A stretch of 64,000 nt of DNA from Mycobacterium vicinigordonae (GCF_013466425.1 NZ_CP059165.1:992001-1056000), one strand, 5' to 3'. Counted from the first letter of the stretch, positions 1 through 8,866 are shown. Notes: generated from the letters alone by a model not told the origin. A program made the numbers and translations.

Positions 1-1041
1 ATCGACCACGAACTGGCCGATTCGACGCCGTGTGTGGTGACCGCGCAGGGCACCACCTGCCAGCAGCGGTCGGTGGAGACCACGCTGCAGGGACTGACCG
101 ATCCGGCCGTGCTGGGCGGCGGCACCGACCCGGCTGGTCCGCTGACCGGGCCGCTGGTGGTGACCATCGGCAAGACGGTGACCAGCCGAGCCAAGCTGAA
201 CTGGTGGGAGAGCCGCGCGCTGTACGGCTGGACCGTGCTGGTGCCGCGCACCAAGGACCAGGCCGGCGAGATGAGCGACCGGTTGACGTCCTACGGCGCA
301 CTGCCCATCGAGGTGCCGACCATCGCCGTCGAGCCGCCGCGCAGCCCCGCGCAGATGGAACGCGCCGTTAAGGGTCTTGTCGACGGCCGGTTCCAGTGGG
401 TGGTGTTCACCTCCACGAATGCGGTGCGCGCGGTGTGGGAGAAGTTCGGCGAGTTCGGTCTGGACGCGCGCGCGTTCTCCGGCGTGAAGATCGCCTGCGT
501 CGGCGAGTCGACGGCAGACCGGGTCCGTGCGTTCGGCATCAGCCCCGAGCTGGTGCCTTCCGGCGAGCAGTCGTCCATGGGGTTGCTGGACGAATTCCCG
601 CCGTACGACAGCATTTTCGACCCGGTGAACCGGGTGCTGCTGCCGCGCGCCGACATTGCTACCGAGACGCTGGCCGAGGGTCTGCGTGAGCGCGGCTGGG
701 AGATCGAAGACGTCACCGCCTACCGGACCGTGCGTGCCGCACCGCCGCCGGCGTCCACTCGCGAGATGATCAAGACCGGCGGGTTCGACGCGGTGTGCTT
801 CACCTCCAGCTCGACCGTACGCAACTTGGTCGGCATCGCCGGCAAACCGCACGCGCGGACCATCATCGCCTGCATCGGCCCCAAGACGGCCGAGACTGCC
901 GCCGAATTCGGCTTGCGGGTTGATGTCCAGCCGGAGACTGCGGCCGTGGGTCCGCTGGTCGATGCGCTCGCCGAACACGCCGCGCGGTTGCGCGCCGAGG
1001 GTGCGCTGCCGCCACCGCGCAAGAAGAGCCGCAGGCGCTAG
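1..1041 (+). CDS. hemD: Uroporphyrinogen-III synthase / methyltransferase fusion, C-terminal part
   Basis: The frame is already open at base 1, so the 5' end lies outside the window; 346 residues are visible. The first ~60 look like the end of a SUMT-type uroporphyrinogen methyltransferase ([18 protein letters not shown] is the usual terminal motif). From about residue 75 on is a HemD domain, with [23 protein letters not shown] and [13 protein letters not shown] typical of the two-lobed uroporphyrinogen-III synthase fold that closes hydroxymethylbilane to uroporphyrinogen III. Such a fusion is what M. tuberculosis Rv0511 carries. The C-terminus is basic (KKSRRR). hemB follows after a 142-base gap that contains three 33-base repeats. 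The family call is sure; whether the methyltransferase half is complete cannot be judged here. Confidence 0.93.
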   Translation: MDHELADSTPCVVTAQGTTCQQRSVETTLQGLTDPAVLGGGTDPAGPLTGPLVVTIGKTVTSRAKLNWWESRALYGWTVLVPRTKDQAGEMSDRLTSYGALPIEVPTIAVEPPRSPAQMERAVKGLVDGRFQWVVFTSTNAVRAVWEKFGEFGLDARAFSGVKIACVGESTADRVRAFGISPELVPSGEQSSMGLLDEFPPYDSIFDPVNRVLLPRADIATETLAEGLRERGWEIEDVTAYRTVRAAPPPASTREMIKTGGFDAVCFTSSSTVRNLVGIAGKPHARTIIACIGPKTAETAAEFGLRVDVQPETAAVGPLVDALAEHAARLRAEGALPPPRKKSRRR

Positions 1042-1080
1042 TGACGACCGCAAGCGCGGCCTTGGCGGTCGCAAGCGCGG

Positions 1081-1179
1081 CGGAGCCGGGCGCAGCGGGT
1101 CGCCACTACACGGCGGAGCCGGGCGCAGCGGGTCGCCACTACACGGCGGAGCCAGGCGCAGCGGGTCGCCACGGGAGGG
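1081..1179 (+). repeat. Three tandem 33-bp repeats between hemD and hemB
   Basis: Units at 1081-1113, 1114-1146 and 1147-1179 begin CGGAGCCGGGCGCAGCGGGT. The first two are identical; the third has one change near its start and diverges at its end, where it turns into the hemB ribosome binding site. The unit is 11 codons long, so the hemB frame stays open through it ([11 protein letters not shown] repeated), which falsely lengthens hemB. A related shorter sequence (CAAGCGCGGC, twice at 1050-1080) precedes it. Confidence 0.9.
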
Positions 1180-1183
1180 TCTA

Positions 1184-2164
1184 GTGGCGTACCCCCGGCA
1201 GCGCCCGCGCCGGCTCCGCTCCACCCCGGCTATACGCCGCCTGGTGGCGCAAACCTCTTTGGAGCCAAGGCATTTGGTGTTGCCGATGTTCGTCGCCGAC
1301 GGCATCGACGAGCCGCGGCCGATCGCCTCCATGCCGGGGGTGGTGCAGCACACCCGCGATTCGCTGCGCAGTGCTGCCGCCGACGCCGTTGCCGCCGGAG
1401 TTGGCGGGCTAATGATCTTCGGCGTGCCCCGCGAACAAGACAAGGACCCGCACGGTTCGGCCGGCATCCACGCCGACGGCATCCTCAACGTTGCTCTGCG
1501 GGATCTGGCCAAGGATCTTGGCGATGCCACCGTGTTGATGGCAGACACTTGCCTCGACGAGTTCACCGATCATGGTCATTGCGGCGTCTTGGACGGGCGG
1601 GGCCGGGTCGACAATGACGCAACCGTGGACCAGTACGTGAAACTGGCTGTGGCACAAGCGGAATCGGGTACTCACGTGGTGGGGCCGAGCGGCATGATGG
1701 ACGGCCAGGTGGCCGCGATCCGGGACGGCCTGGATGCGGCCGGCTACACCGACGTGGCCGTACTGGCGTACGCCGCGAAATTCGCTTCGGCGTTTTATGG
1801 GCCGTTCCGCGACGCGGTCGCCTCCAGCCTGGCCGGCGACCGGCGGACCTATCAGCAGGAGCCCGGCAATGCCCGCGAGGCGCTGCGTGAGATCGAGCTC
1901 GACCTTGCCGAAGGCGCCGACATGGTGATGGTCAAACCCGCGATGGGCTACCTCGACGTGGTAGCGGCGGCGGCAAGTGTCAGTCCAGTTCCGGTGGCCG
2001 CGTATCAAGTGTCCGGGGAGTACGCGATGATTTGTGCGGCGGCGGCCAATGGTTGGATCGACGGACGTGCCGCGGCGCTGGAATCACTGACCAGCATCCG
2101 GCGCGCCGGAGCTGACATCGTGCTCACGTATTGGGCCGCCAAGGCAGCGAGGTGGCTGGCGTGA
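1184..2164 (+). CDS. hemB: Delta-aminolevulinic acid dehydratase (porphobilinogen synthase)
   Basis: Cytosolic enzyme condensing two 5-aminolevulinates to porphobilinogen, just before the HemC/HemD steps. 326 residues, normal for the family. The two active-site lysines are visible: K199 in [14 protein letters not shown] and K251 (Schiff base) in [11 protein letters not shown]. The metal-site segment [17 protein letters not shown] is at residues 121-137. I start at GTG 1184, preceded by GGGAGGG, where the protein begins [13 protein letters not shown] as in M. tuberculosis HemB; the open frame continues upstream only through the 33-bp repeats and into hemD. The stop overlaps a possible GTG start of the next gene, so these genes are probably cotranscribed. 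Confidence 0.96.
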   Translation: MAYPRQRPRRLRSTPAIRRLVAQTSLEPRHLVLPMFVADGIDEPRPIASMPGVVQHTRDSLRSAAADAVAAGVGGLMIFGVPREQDKDPHGSAGIHADGILNVALRDLAKDLGDATVLMADTCLDEFTDHGHCGVLDGRGRVDNDATVDQYVKLAVAQAESGTHVVGPSGMMDGQVAAIRDGLDAAGYTDVAVLAYAAKFASAFYGPFRDAVASSLAGDRRTYQQEPGNAREALREIELDLAEGADMVMVKPAMGYLDVVAAAASVSPVPVAAYQVSGEYAMICAAAANGWIDGRAAALESLTSIRRAGADIVLTYWAAKAARWLA

Positions 2165-2175
2165 CGGAGGCTGAT

Positions 2176-2748
2176 ATGAACGCAGCGGGGAACCCTAACG
2201 AACTCCCTCTAGCGACGGAAAAGGCGCCGCTGTTCTACGAACCGGGCGCCAGCTGGTACTGGGTGCTGGCGGGCCCACTGTCGGCGGCCTCACTGATCTA
2301 CATCCAGTGGACCAACCATGTCGCGATCTCCTATCTGGTGCCGGTGGTCTTCCTGATTCTGGTGTCGGCGTTCGTGGCGCTGCAGGTCAAGGCGGCACGC
2401 ATCCACACCTCGGTGGAGCTGACCGAGGATGCGCTGCGGCAGGGCACCGAGACGATCCTGGTGCGCGAAATCGTCAAGGTGTTCCCTGAACCCGAGAACT
2501 CGGTGGCGTCCGGGAAACCGCTGGCCAGGTGGCAGTCCGCGCGGGCGCTCGGTGAACTGGTCGGCGTGCCGCGCGGTCGACGGGGCATCGGTCTCAAGCT
2601 CACCGGGAGCCGCACCGCGCAGGCCTGGGCGCGCCGCCACCGTCATCTTCGTGACGCGCTGACTCCGCTGGTCGAAGAACGGATGGGCCCCTACGTCGCC
2701 GAGGTCGCCGACGAGGTCGACGTCACAGACGACGAGTCGCAGCTGTGA
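2176..2748 (+). CDS. Conserved membrane protein (Rv0513-like)
   Basis: About 190 residues. An N-terminal stretch (LFYEPGASWYWVLAGP) leads into two hydrophobic segments at roughly residues 22-41 and 45-67, followed by a soluble C-terminal domain with conserved-looking HTSVELTEDALRQGTE and an acidic end. This suggests a two-pass membrane protein with a cytoplasmic tail. I prefer ATG 2176 because GGAGG lies five bases before it; GTG 2161, overlapping the hemB stop in GTGA, is the alternative and adds five residues. It keeps the position of M. tuberculosis Rv0513, downstream of hemB. Function unknown. Confidence 0.85.
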   Translation: MNAAGNPNELPLATEKAPLFYEPGASWYWVLAGPLSAASLIYIQWTNHVAISYLVPVVFLILVSAFVALQVKAARIHTSVELTEDALRQGTETILVREIVKVFPEPENSVASGKPLARWQSARALGELVGVPRGRRGIGLKLTGSRTAQAWARRHRHLRDALTPLVEERMGPYVAEVADEVDVTDDESQL

Positions 2749-2990
2749 GCGCACGGACAGTCGTCGAGTTTGTTCTCGCGGCCCTGGCAGCGGTGGCCAC
2801 CGGCATCAGTTGGATGCACACACGGTCCACCGTCGCGGTCGCCCCGGTGGCCGACGGACAGCCGTCGACCCTGTCGGTGGTCTACGACCCGCAGCAACTC
2901 GTGCTGACGATGATGCTGGCGACGGTCGCCGGAATTTTGGCGGTCGTCGGTCTGGCCAGGTGGCGGCGAAACGGGAGCGCCCGGGGCTGA
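2745..2990 (+). CDS. Small membrane protein (Rv0514-like)
   Basis: 81 residues with two predicted transmembrane helices (about residues 7-25 and 51-71) separated by a short extracytoplasmic loop containing STLSVVYDPQQL, and an Arg-rich C-terminus (ARWRRNGSARG). The GTG start overlaps the previous stop (GTGA, 2745-2748), indicating translational coupling to the Rv0513-like gene. Position and size match Rv0514. No function can be assigned from sequence. Confidence 0.8.
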   Translation: MSARTVVEFVLAALAAVATGISWMHTRSTVAVAPVADGQPSTLSVVYDPQQLVLTMMLATVAGILAVVGLARWRRNGSARG

Positions 2991-2995
2991 CGGGT

Positions 2996-3568
2996 TCAGA
3001 ACGCCCGGTGGCCGGGTGGAGTCGCGTCTTCGCCGATTCCGACCCGGCGGGTGTCCAGGCGCGGATGGCGCAGCAGGCTGTCGATGAGAGGGGCCGGTCC
3101 GCCGACACAGGTCCAGTCGTCGTCCCACAGGGTGGAGACCAGCCAGGAGCGATCCGAGGGAAACATCAGGTCCGGCAGCACCATGTCCCATCGGGTGTTT
3201 CCGGAATGGTCGGAGCGGCGCCAATCGGTGGCCTGCTCGGGGCCGGCTTGCACCAGGACGTAGGGCCAGCCCGCATATAGGGTGACCTTTGGCGCATCGG
3301 GAAACACGATGTCGGCGCATCCGGTGTCCAGGTAGCCGAGCCACCATGGTTGCCCCGCGGACTGCCGGACGAGCAATTCGATCAGCGCCTGCTCGTGCCG
3401 CTGCAGGGCTGCGCCGAAATCGGGCAGAACGACAGTGGCATAACTGTCGTACAGCGGTGGGATAGCCGAGGTGATCGTGCGGCCGATCGTCGTGGCGGTG
3501 GTGATCCAGTCGACGTCGGAGGCGGTGCCGAGCAACCAACTACCGCCGTGCCCGAGCACGCGACTCAC
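2996..3568 (-). CDS. Uncharacterised protein next to STAS gene
   Basis: 190 residues from a GTG start. The frame is open much further upstream, but that part lies inside the STAS gene, so I start just after the STAS stop: GTG 3568, or GTG 3559. The protein is soluble-looking and rich in Trp and Asp, with TASDVDWITTATTIGRTI near the N-terminus, PWWLGYLDTGCADIVFPDA in the middle, and LVSTLWDDDWTCVGGP near the end. No signal peptide or membrane helix is evident. I do not recognise the family. It lies 19 bases downstream of the STAS gene on the same strand and is probably cotranscribed. It faces the Rv0514-like gene tail to tail with five bases between stops. I do not recall a counterpart next to Rv0516c in M. 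tuberculosis. Confidence 0.72.
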   Translation of the reverse strand: MSRVLGHGGSWLLGTASDVDWITTATTIGRTITSAIPPLYDSYATVVLPDFGAALQRHEQALIELLVRQSAGQPWWLGYLDTGCADIVFPDAPKVTLYAGWPYVLVQAGPEQATDWRRSDHSGNTRWDMVLPDLMFPSDRSWLVSTLWDDDWTCVGGPAPLIDSLLRHPRLDTRRVGIGEDATPPGHRAF

Positions 3569-3587
3569 GAACGCCGCGAGGCAGGGA

Positions 3588-4028
3588 TCAGGCGGACTTC
3601 TTGACCAGGGACAGCACCGACTGACGCCGCCAGGAGATGGCGTCGGCCAGACTGCGCAGCGCCTGGTGTACCGAACGGGAAACGGGGAACGGTGATTCGC
3701 CTGCGTCGTTTCCGAGCAACGCGGCACAGGTGGGGTTGGTAACGACGGTCCATTCCACGTCGGCGGCCCGGCACTCCTCGTCGAGGGCGCAGAGCAGCGA
3801 GATCCCGGCCGTGGAGAAATGGGTGAGCTCGCTCAGGTCGAGCACCAGCGGATTGGTGCCGTCGACGAACCGTCGGACATGCCTACTGACCTGGTCGACG
3901 TTGACGGCGTCGACCTCGCCGCGAAGGGTGACTACGGTCGCCAGGTGGCGACAATGCGCCCGGATGAAGGCGCCGCTGCACTCGACGGTTCCGTTCCCCC
4001 GAACCGGTGGCGTGATTGCGGTGGTCAT
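3588..4028 (-). CDS. STAS-domain anti-anti-sigma factor (Rv0516c-like)
   Basis: 146 residues, a single STAS domain: HLATVVTLRGEVDAVNVDQV (first strand and helix) and the signature LDLSELTHFSTAGISLL, whose Ser/Thr before AGIS is the usual regulatory phosphosite in SpoIIAA-type proteins. It closely resembles M. tuberculosis Rv0516c, which the Ser/Thr kinase PknD phosphorylates on Thr2 and which belongs to the SigF regulatory network. The same N-terminus (Met-Thr-Thr) is kept here if translation starts at ATG 4028; GTG 4034 would add two residues and is less likely. Cytosolic partner-switching regulator. I saw no clear SigF-type promoter upstream. Confidence 0.9.
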   Translation of the reverse strand: MTTAITPPVRGNGTVECSGAFIRAHCRHLATVVTLRGEVDAVNVDQVSRHVRRFVDGTNPLVLDLSELTHFSTAGISLLCALDEECRAADVEWTVVTNPTCAALLGNDAGESPFPVSRSVHQALRSLADAISWRRQSVLSLVKKSA

Positions 4029-4310
4029 TCGCACCCCATTCCCCGTGGTGTTCGGCGTCCAGACAAACGCCGAGCAAAACCTGTCTCCAAGGTGCCCGCC
4101 AAACCTAAAGGTACTGGTAGCCGGGTCTAATTCTTTGGTAAGAAGCTCCTGACTGCGAGTGTGGGCGGCAGTAGTGCTGCGACGACGGCTCGCATGACGC
4201 TCCTATCGCCGCTCGTCGGCGGTGCGGGCACCGCTTGTTAGGCTGCTCTGGCTGCCGGTCAGCCGGGTTGGTAGTCGAACAGGCAGCGCAAGTCCAGCGG
4301 AAAGAATCTC

Positions 4311-5567
4311 GTGCAAAGCGGCGAACTCAAGGGTCAGATAAAGGGCGAGATCAAGGCCCTCACGGGACTCCGCATCGTGGCCTCACTATGGGTGGTGCTG
4401 TTTCACTTCCGGCCGATGGTGGCCGACCTGTCGCCCGACTTGCGGGAGAACCTGGCGCCGGTGCTGAATTGCGGAGCACAGGGCGTCGACCTTTTCTTCA
4501 TCCTCAGCGGCTTCGTGCTGACCTGGAACTATCTCGACCGCATGGGTCAGTCGTGGTCGCTGCGCGCCACGGTGCACTTCCTGTGGCTGCGGCTGGCGCG
4601 GGTTTGGCCGGTGTATCTGGTGACGATGCACCTAGCCGCGGCCTGGTTCATCCTCACCCTCCATATAGGCCATACCCCAATGCCCGACGTGGGCCGGCTC
4701 ACCGCGATCAGCTACGTGCGGCAGGTGCTACTGATTCAGCTGTGGTACCAGCCGTACTTCGACCTTTCCAGCTGGGACGGGCCGGCCTGGTCGATCAGCG
4801 CCGAGTGGCTGGCTTATCTGTTGTTCGGCGTGCTGGTGCTGATCATCTTCCGGATCCAGCACGCCACCCGGGCCCGCGGCCTGATGCTGATGGCATTCGC
4901 GGCGTCGTTGCCGCCGGTGCTGTTGCTACTGGCCAGCGGCGTGTTCTACACGCCGTGGAGCTGGCTGCCGCGGATTGTTACGCAGTTCGCTGCGGGAGCC
5001 ATCGCGTGTGCCGCGGTGCGCCGGTTGCGGCTCAGCGAACGTGGTCGGCGCATTGCCGGATACATCTCGGTGCTGCTGGTCGCCGCGATAGTCGGCATCC
5101 TGTACCTGCTGCGGGATTACCCGATCACGGGGGTGTATGACAGCGGCGGCGTGGTGGACTTGCTGTTCGTTCCGCTGGTGATCACGCTGGCGGTCGGGTT
5201 GGGCAGTCTGCCGTGGCTGTTGTCGACCCGCTGGCTGGTGTACGGCGGGGAGATCTCGTTCTGCCTGTACATGGTGCACGAGCTGGTGCACACCAGCTGG
5301 ACGTGGGCGGTGGTGAACTTCGGGCTGCGACCGTGGGAGCAGGACAATCCGTGGCGCTGGAATATCTTCGGGCTGCTGGCGATCGCGGTGGTGCTGTCGA
5401 TCCTGCTGTATCACTACGTGGAGGAGCCGGCCCGTCGGTGGATGCGCCGGATGGTCGATGCGCCACCCATTCCGGCGGGCCACGACCCCGAGCAGTCGCC
5501 AGATATGGGTGCCCCGCCCATCGATGTTGCGCGCAAAGAGGTTTCGCCCCGCGTGGCGGCCACCTGA
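4311..5567 (+). CDS. Acyltransferase family 3 membrane protein (Rv0517-like)
   Basis: 418 residues, about ten membrane helices, no SGNH domain. The N-terminal motif LTGLRIVASLWVVLFHFRP carries the catalytic-type His of Acyltransferase_3 (OafA/NolL) proteins, and GVDLFFILSGFVLTWNY is the second signature. These proteins pass acyl groups, often acetyl or succinyl, across the membrane to sugars. GTG 4311 is preceded by GCGGAAAG. The C-terminal ~35 residues are soluble and Pro-rich. The next gene encodes a stand-alone SGNH protein, matching the Rv0517-Rv0518 pair; the two together could do what fused OafA-type proteins do. The substrate is unknown. Confidence 0.9.
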   Translation: MQSGELKGQIKGEIKALTGLRIVASLWVVLFHFRPMVADLSPDLRENLAPVLNCGAQGVDLFFILSGFVLTWNYLDRMGQSWSLRATVHFLWLRLARVWPVYLVTMHLAAAWFILTLHIGHTPMPDVGRLTAISYVRQVLLIQLWYQPYFDLSSWDGPAWSISAEWLAYLLFGVLVLIIFRIQHATRARGLMLMAFAASLPPVLLLLASGVFYTPWSWLPRIVTQFAAGAIACAAVRRLRLSERGRRIAGYISVLLVAAIVGILYLLRDYPITGVYDSGGVVDLLFVPLVITLAVGLGSLPWLLSTRWLVYGGEISFCLYMVHELVHTSWTWAVVNFGLRPWEQDNPWRWNIFGLLAIAVVLSILLYHYVEEPARRWMRRMVDAPPIPAGHDPEQSPDMGAPPIDVARKEVSPRVAAT

Positions 5568-5705
5568 CTTGTCCCGGACGCGCCGCGCGTTGACCTGTGT
5601 CGATGGCGGTATCCGCTTACCATTTATTTGAGTCGCAGAAGGTGTGTGAGCTGCGCCGATCAGCTAATTTCAGAGAGCGTCTTTGGTGGAGGGGTCGGAG
5701 GGACT

Positions 5706-6404
5706 GTGGTGGGTCGGCTGGCGACGCTGATCGTTGGTCTGATGGTTCCGGTTGCTGTCCTGGCGCAGACGCCGCTGCCATCGGCAAACGGATCGGTTTA
5801 TCGCCCAATGAGTTTCGACTTCCGGGTGAACCACGTTGCGGTGATCGGTGACTCGTACACCACCGGAACCGACGAGGGTGGGTTGGGATCCAACGCGTGG
5901 ACCGCCCGCGCGTGGCAACAGCTGGCCCAGCGCGGCACCCGCGTCAGCGCGGACGTGGCCGCCGAGGGCAGAGCCGGCTACGGCGCTGTCGGTGACCACG
6001 GCCACATCTTCTTTGATCTGACCGCCCGGGCGGTCAGGCCCGAGGACGTGCTGGTGATGTTCTTCGGCTCGCGAAACGATCAGGACGTCGATCCGGGTCT
6101 GCTGACCGACCGGGTGCGCGACACCCTGAACAGGGCGCGCGATCTGGCGCCGGCCGCGCGACTGCTGGTGATCGGACCGCCTTGGCCATCGGCCGATGTG
6201 CCGCAGGCTATTTTGCGGATTCGCGACATCCTGCACGCGGCGGCGCGGACAATGGGTGCAGCTTTCGTCGATCCGCTGGACCGGCGCTGGTTCGTCGACC
6301 GGCCGGACCTGATCGGCGCTGACGGCGTGCACCCCACCGACACCGGACATGCGTACATGGCGCGCCAGATCGCTCCCCTGATACGGACGCAGTTGTCCCG
6401 GTGA
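5706..6404 (+). CDS. Exported SGNH/GDSL-type hydrolase (Rv0518-like)
   Basis: 232 residues. An N-terminal hydrophobic segment (ATLIVGLMVPVAVLAQ) is a likely Sec signal peptide. The body is an SGNH hydrolase: block I VAVIGDSYTTGTDEGG with the nucleophile Ser, block II Gly in AEGRAGYG, block III in FFGSRNDQD, and block V GADGVHPTDTGH with the Asp-x-x-His pair. Expected activity is esterase or O-acyltransferase outside the membrane. GGAGGG at 5697-5702 fits GTG 5706 or GTG 5709; the open frame extends further upstream but without a signal-like start. It is 138 bases after the acyltransferase gene on the same strand. Confidence 0.88.
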   Translation: MVGRLATLIVGLMVPVAVLAQTPLPSANGSVYRPMSFDFRVNHVAVIGDSYTTGTDEGGLGSNAWTARAWQQLAQRGTRVSADVAAEGRAGYGAVGDHGHIFFDLTARAVRPEDVLVMFFGSRNDQDVDPGLLTDRVRDTLNRARDLAPAARLLVIGPPWPSADVPQAILRIRDILHAAARTMGAAFVDPLDRRWFVDRPDLIGADGVHPTDTGHAYMARQIAPLIRTQLSR

Positions 6405-6516
6405 TTGCCGAATGACCGTCGGAAAGCGTTGCGCGCGTGCGCCGCTGCATCCGCAGCAGGGTCCCGAGAATTTCACCCGAAGGCGGAAATGGTTGCCGTC
6501 GAGGATTTTTGGCGTC

Positions 6517-6633
6517 TCAGTCTTCTGCGTGCCGCTCGTAGTCCCATCGTTCGAGTCGAGCTTGCAATTGCACGAGGCCGAGTCCGGCGATAGGGGTGGC
6601 TGCGGTAAGCAGTACCAACAGCAGCGGACTCAT
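6517..6633 (-). CDS. Small conserved-type membrane protein, 38 residues
   Basis: Encodes 38 residues, beginning MSPLLLVLLTAATPIAGLGL and continuing VQLQARLERWDYERHAED. ATG 6633 has a well-placed GGAGG six bases upstream. One N-terminal membrane helix is followed by an amphipathic, charged tail with the motif LQARLE-WD-ERHA-D, which I associate with a family of very small mycobacterial proteins. It stands alone in the 320-base gap between the SGNH gene and the fused acyltransferase gene. Function unknown; coding status rests on the ribosome binding site, composition and the family-like tail. Confidence 0.75.
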   Translation of the reverse strand: MSPLLLVLLTAATPIAGLGLVQLQARLERWDYERHAED

Positions 6634-6724
6634 CTCGAACCTCCAAAACTCTTTCATTAGTACCACGTTCGCTGCCGCGGGGCGGTTCATTAGGCAACAA
6701 AGCCGCTACAAAATTGACTCGATT

Positions 6725-8866
6725 TCACCCGTTCGCGAGAGCACGGTCGGCCAGTGCGCCGAGGACCGGTGCCAGCAGCTGTGAATACTCGGTCGTGATG
6801 TGATTGTCGTCGCGGAATACCAGGGTGTTGCCCACGATCATTGGGCAGCGCTGCGCGGTGCAGAACAGATCGGTGAGGTCCGCGTAGTGCCCTCCGGCGG
6901 CGGTGGTCACTCGCTCCTCGGCGGCGATTCCGTCCCCGTTGACTGCGACCGCTCGCGGCGGCGCGCAGGCCCCGGCGTCGTCGAGGTGAGCCGAGAGGCA
7001 GGTCGGCGCGGATGCCTGCGGGTCGGCGGCGGGACCCAGCACCAGCACGTTGGAACCCATGCCGCGCAGCGTCGTCACCACCAGGGCCAGGCTGTCGACC
7101 CACGCTCGGTCGTAGGAGGCGAAGCTGAAATCGGCGTGGTAGCGCCGACTCATGCCCAGCACGACCAGTCGCGGCCGCTCGGCAGCCACCCGTCCCATCA
7201 CCTCGCCGCGCCACTGCTCGCACTCGGTGTACTTGCGCCCGAGGTAGGGGCTGACGATCGGTAGGTCCAGGAACGGGCAGGTGACTTTGGCCATCGTCTC
7301 GAGCCGCCAGTGCCGCTGCTGGGCGACCTGCTGCAGCGCCGGATCCCACATGGCGGCGTGGGAGTCGCCGATCAGGGTCACGGTGGTGGGTGAGGCGGTA
7401 TCGGCGGTCGCACACTCACTCTGGCCCACGTCGCGCCAGGAACGCATGCAACCGTTGACGAACACCGGCGCCTTGTCGCCCGGCGCTGCCGACAGCGACG
7501 GGTTCAGGTTCGAAGGCACCGGACCTAGCCCGATCGACGCCGCCAGCAGGTCGCGGGCCTGCGCGAAAGCCTGTCGAACGGCCGCATCCTGCGGGCTGAG
7601 CTGCGGATCCGGGGCCGGCGGCAGCGCCAGGATTTTGGCCTGGGGGGCGGCCGCGCCGTGGCCCACCGGCGCCGGCACGGCCGTCAGCAACACCGCGCAC
7701 GCGCAGGCGGCCACGGCACTCGCGGCACCGGCTACCGCCAGGCTGGCCGTTGCGGAGCGGCGCAGCGCGGCGGCGAATCGGCCCGGGTTCTCCACCGCGT
7801 GCATGGTGATCACTGCCAGCCCGGCCGACACCGTCGTCGCCGCCAGCCGGCCGGGCAGGCCGCCCGGATCACCCAGCAGCGGCGGCAACAACAGCAGCAC
7901 CGGCCAGTGCCACAGGTACCACGAGTAAGACACCCGCCCGATCGACCGCATCACCGGTGGGCATAGCACCCGTCCGACCCCCAGACCACCGGTGACGCAG
8001 CCGGCGCCGATCACCAGCGCGGTGCCCAGCACCGGTAGCAGTGCCGAGGTGCCCGGGTAGGGCGTGTGCGGGCCCAGCTGGGTGCAGGTCAGCAGGATCA
8101 GCGCCAGCCCGCCCCATCCGGCGACGGTTGCAGGTAGCAACGGCAACCGCTTCCACTGGTTGATTGTCAGCGCCACCAGCCCGCCCGCGGCCAGCTCCCA
8201 GGCCCGGGTGGGCAGCGAGAAGAACGCCCAGGGCGGCGACACCCGGGTCCAGATCACTGCCGCCGCCAAAGATGTGACCCCGACGGAGGCCAGCAGCACC
8301 GCGTACGGCGTCGCACTGGACACCGCGTCGCGCCGGAATCGGCCAACCAGCCACGCCGTCCCGATGATCAGCGCCGGCCACACCAGATAGAACTGTTCCT
8401 CCACCCCCAGCGACCAGTAGTGCTGAAACGGTGACGGCGCCGCCGACCCCATGTAGTCGGTGCCCTGCACGGCGAACCGGTAGTTGCCGACGTAGAGCAT
8501 GCTGGCGATCCCGTCGACGAACACCCTCCTGGCCTGCAGCGGCGGCAAAACGATGGCCGCGACGATCGCGGTGACTACCCCGACGGTTGCCGCGGCCGGC
8601 AGCAGACGCCGGGCACGGGCCGCGTAGAAGCCGCCCAGCGCAACGGTTTTGGTCGCCACGACTTCGCGCCACAGCAGCCCGGTGATGAGAAAGCCGGAGA
8701 TCACGAAGAAGACGTCGACGCCGATGTAGCCGCCGGCGATGCCGGGAATGCCCGCGTGGTAGAAGACGACCGCGATCACCGCGATGGCGCGCAAGCCCTC
8801 GATGTCGGGACGAAACGGGGTGCGGGGACTGCTGGCCGAACTGGGTTGGCTGGCGGCGGTAGGCAT
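6725..8866 (-). CDS. Fused acyltransferase-3 / SGNH O-acyltransferase
   Basis: 713 residues. Residues ~20-400 are an Acyltransferase_3 membrane domain: DIEGLRAIAVIAVVFYHAG with the catalytic-type His, GGYIGVDVFFVISGFLI, and YWSLGVEEQFYLVWP. After a Pro-rich linker comes an extracytoplasmic SGNH domain from about residue 490 on, with VTLIGDSHAAMWDPAL (nucleophile Ser), LVVLGMSRR, and a C-terminal DDNHIT Asp-x-x-His motif. This is the OafA/OatA-like layout that acetylates envelope glycans; the acceptor here is unknown. I start at ATG 8866 (MPTAASQPS); the frame is open for 34 more codons that run into the upstream esterase gene. It lies 61 bases after that gene on the same strand. I do not recall it between Rv0518 and Rv0519c in M. 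tuberculosis. Confidence 0.9.
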   Translation of the reverse strand: MPTAASQPSSASSPRTPFRPDIEGLRAIAVIAVVFYHAGIPGIAGGYIGVDVFFVISGFLITGLLWREVVATKTVALGGFYAARARRLLPAAATVGVVTAIVAAIVLPPLQARRVFVDGIASMLYVGNYRFAVQGTDYMGSAAPSPFQHYWSLGVEEQFYLVWPALIIGTAWLVGRFRRDAVSSATPYAVLLASVGVTSLAAAVIWTRVSPPWAFFSLPTRAWELAAGGLVALTINQWKRLPLLPATVAGWGGLALILLTCTQLGPHTPYPGTSALLPVLGTALVIGAGCVTGGLGVGRVLCPPVMRSIGRVSYSWYLWHWPVLLLLPPLLGDPGGLPGRLAATTVSAGLAVITMHAVENPGRFAAALRRSATASLAVAGAASAVAACACAVLLTAVPAPVGHGAAAPQAKILALPPAPDPQLSPQDAAVRQAFAQARDLLAASIGLGPVPSNLNPSLSAAPGDKAPVFVNGCMRSWRDVGQSECATADTASPTTVTLIGDSHAAMWDPALQQVAQQRHWRLETMAKVTCPFLDLPIVSPYLGRKYTECEQWRGEVMGRVAAERPRLVVLGMSRRYHADFSFASYDRAWVDSLALVVTTLRGMGSNVLVLGPAADPQASAPTCLSAHLDDAGACAPPRAVAVNGDGIAAEERVTTAAGGHYADLTDLFCTAQRCPMIVGNTLVFRDDNHITTEYSQLLAPVLGALADRALANG

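Noticed and set aside
920..1183. N-terminal extension of HemB across the end of hemD
   Set aside because: It would overlap hemD and translate the repeats; the conserved HemB sequence begins at 1184 behind a good ribosome binding site.
4029..4310. SigF-type promoter upstream of the STAS gene
   Set aside because: GGTTT-like strings are present but none has a GGGTA-like partner at the right distance.
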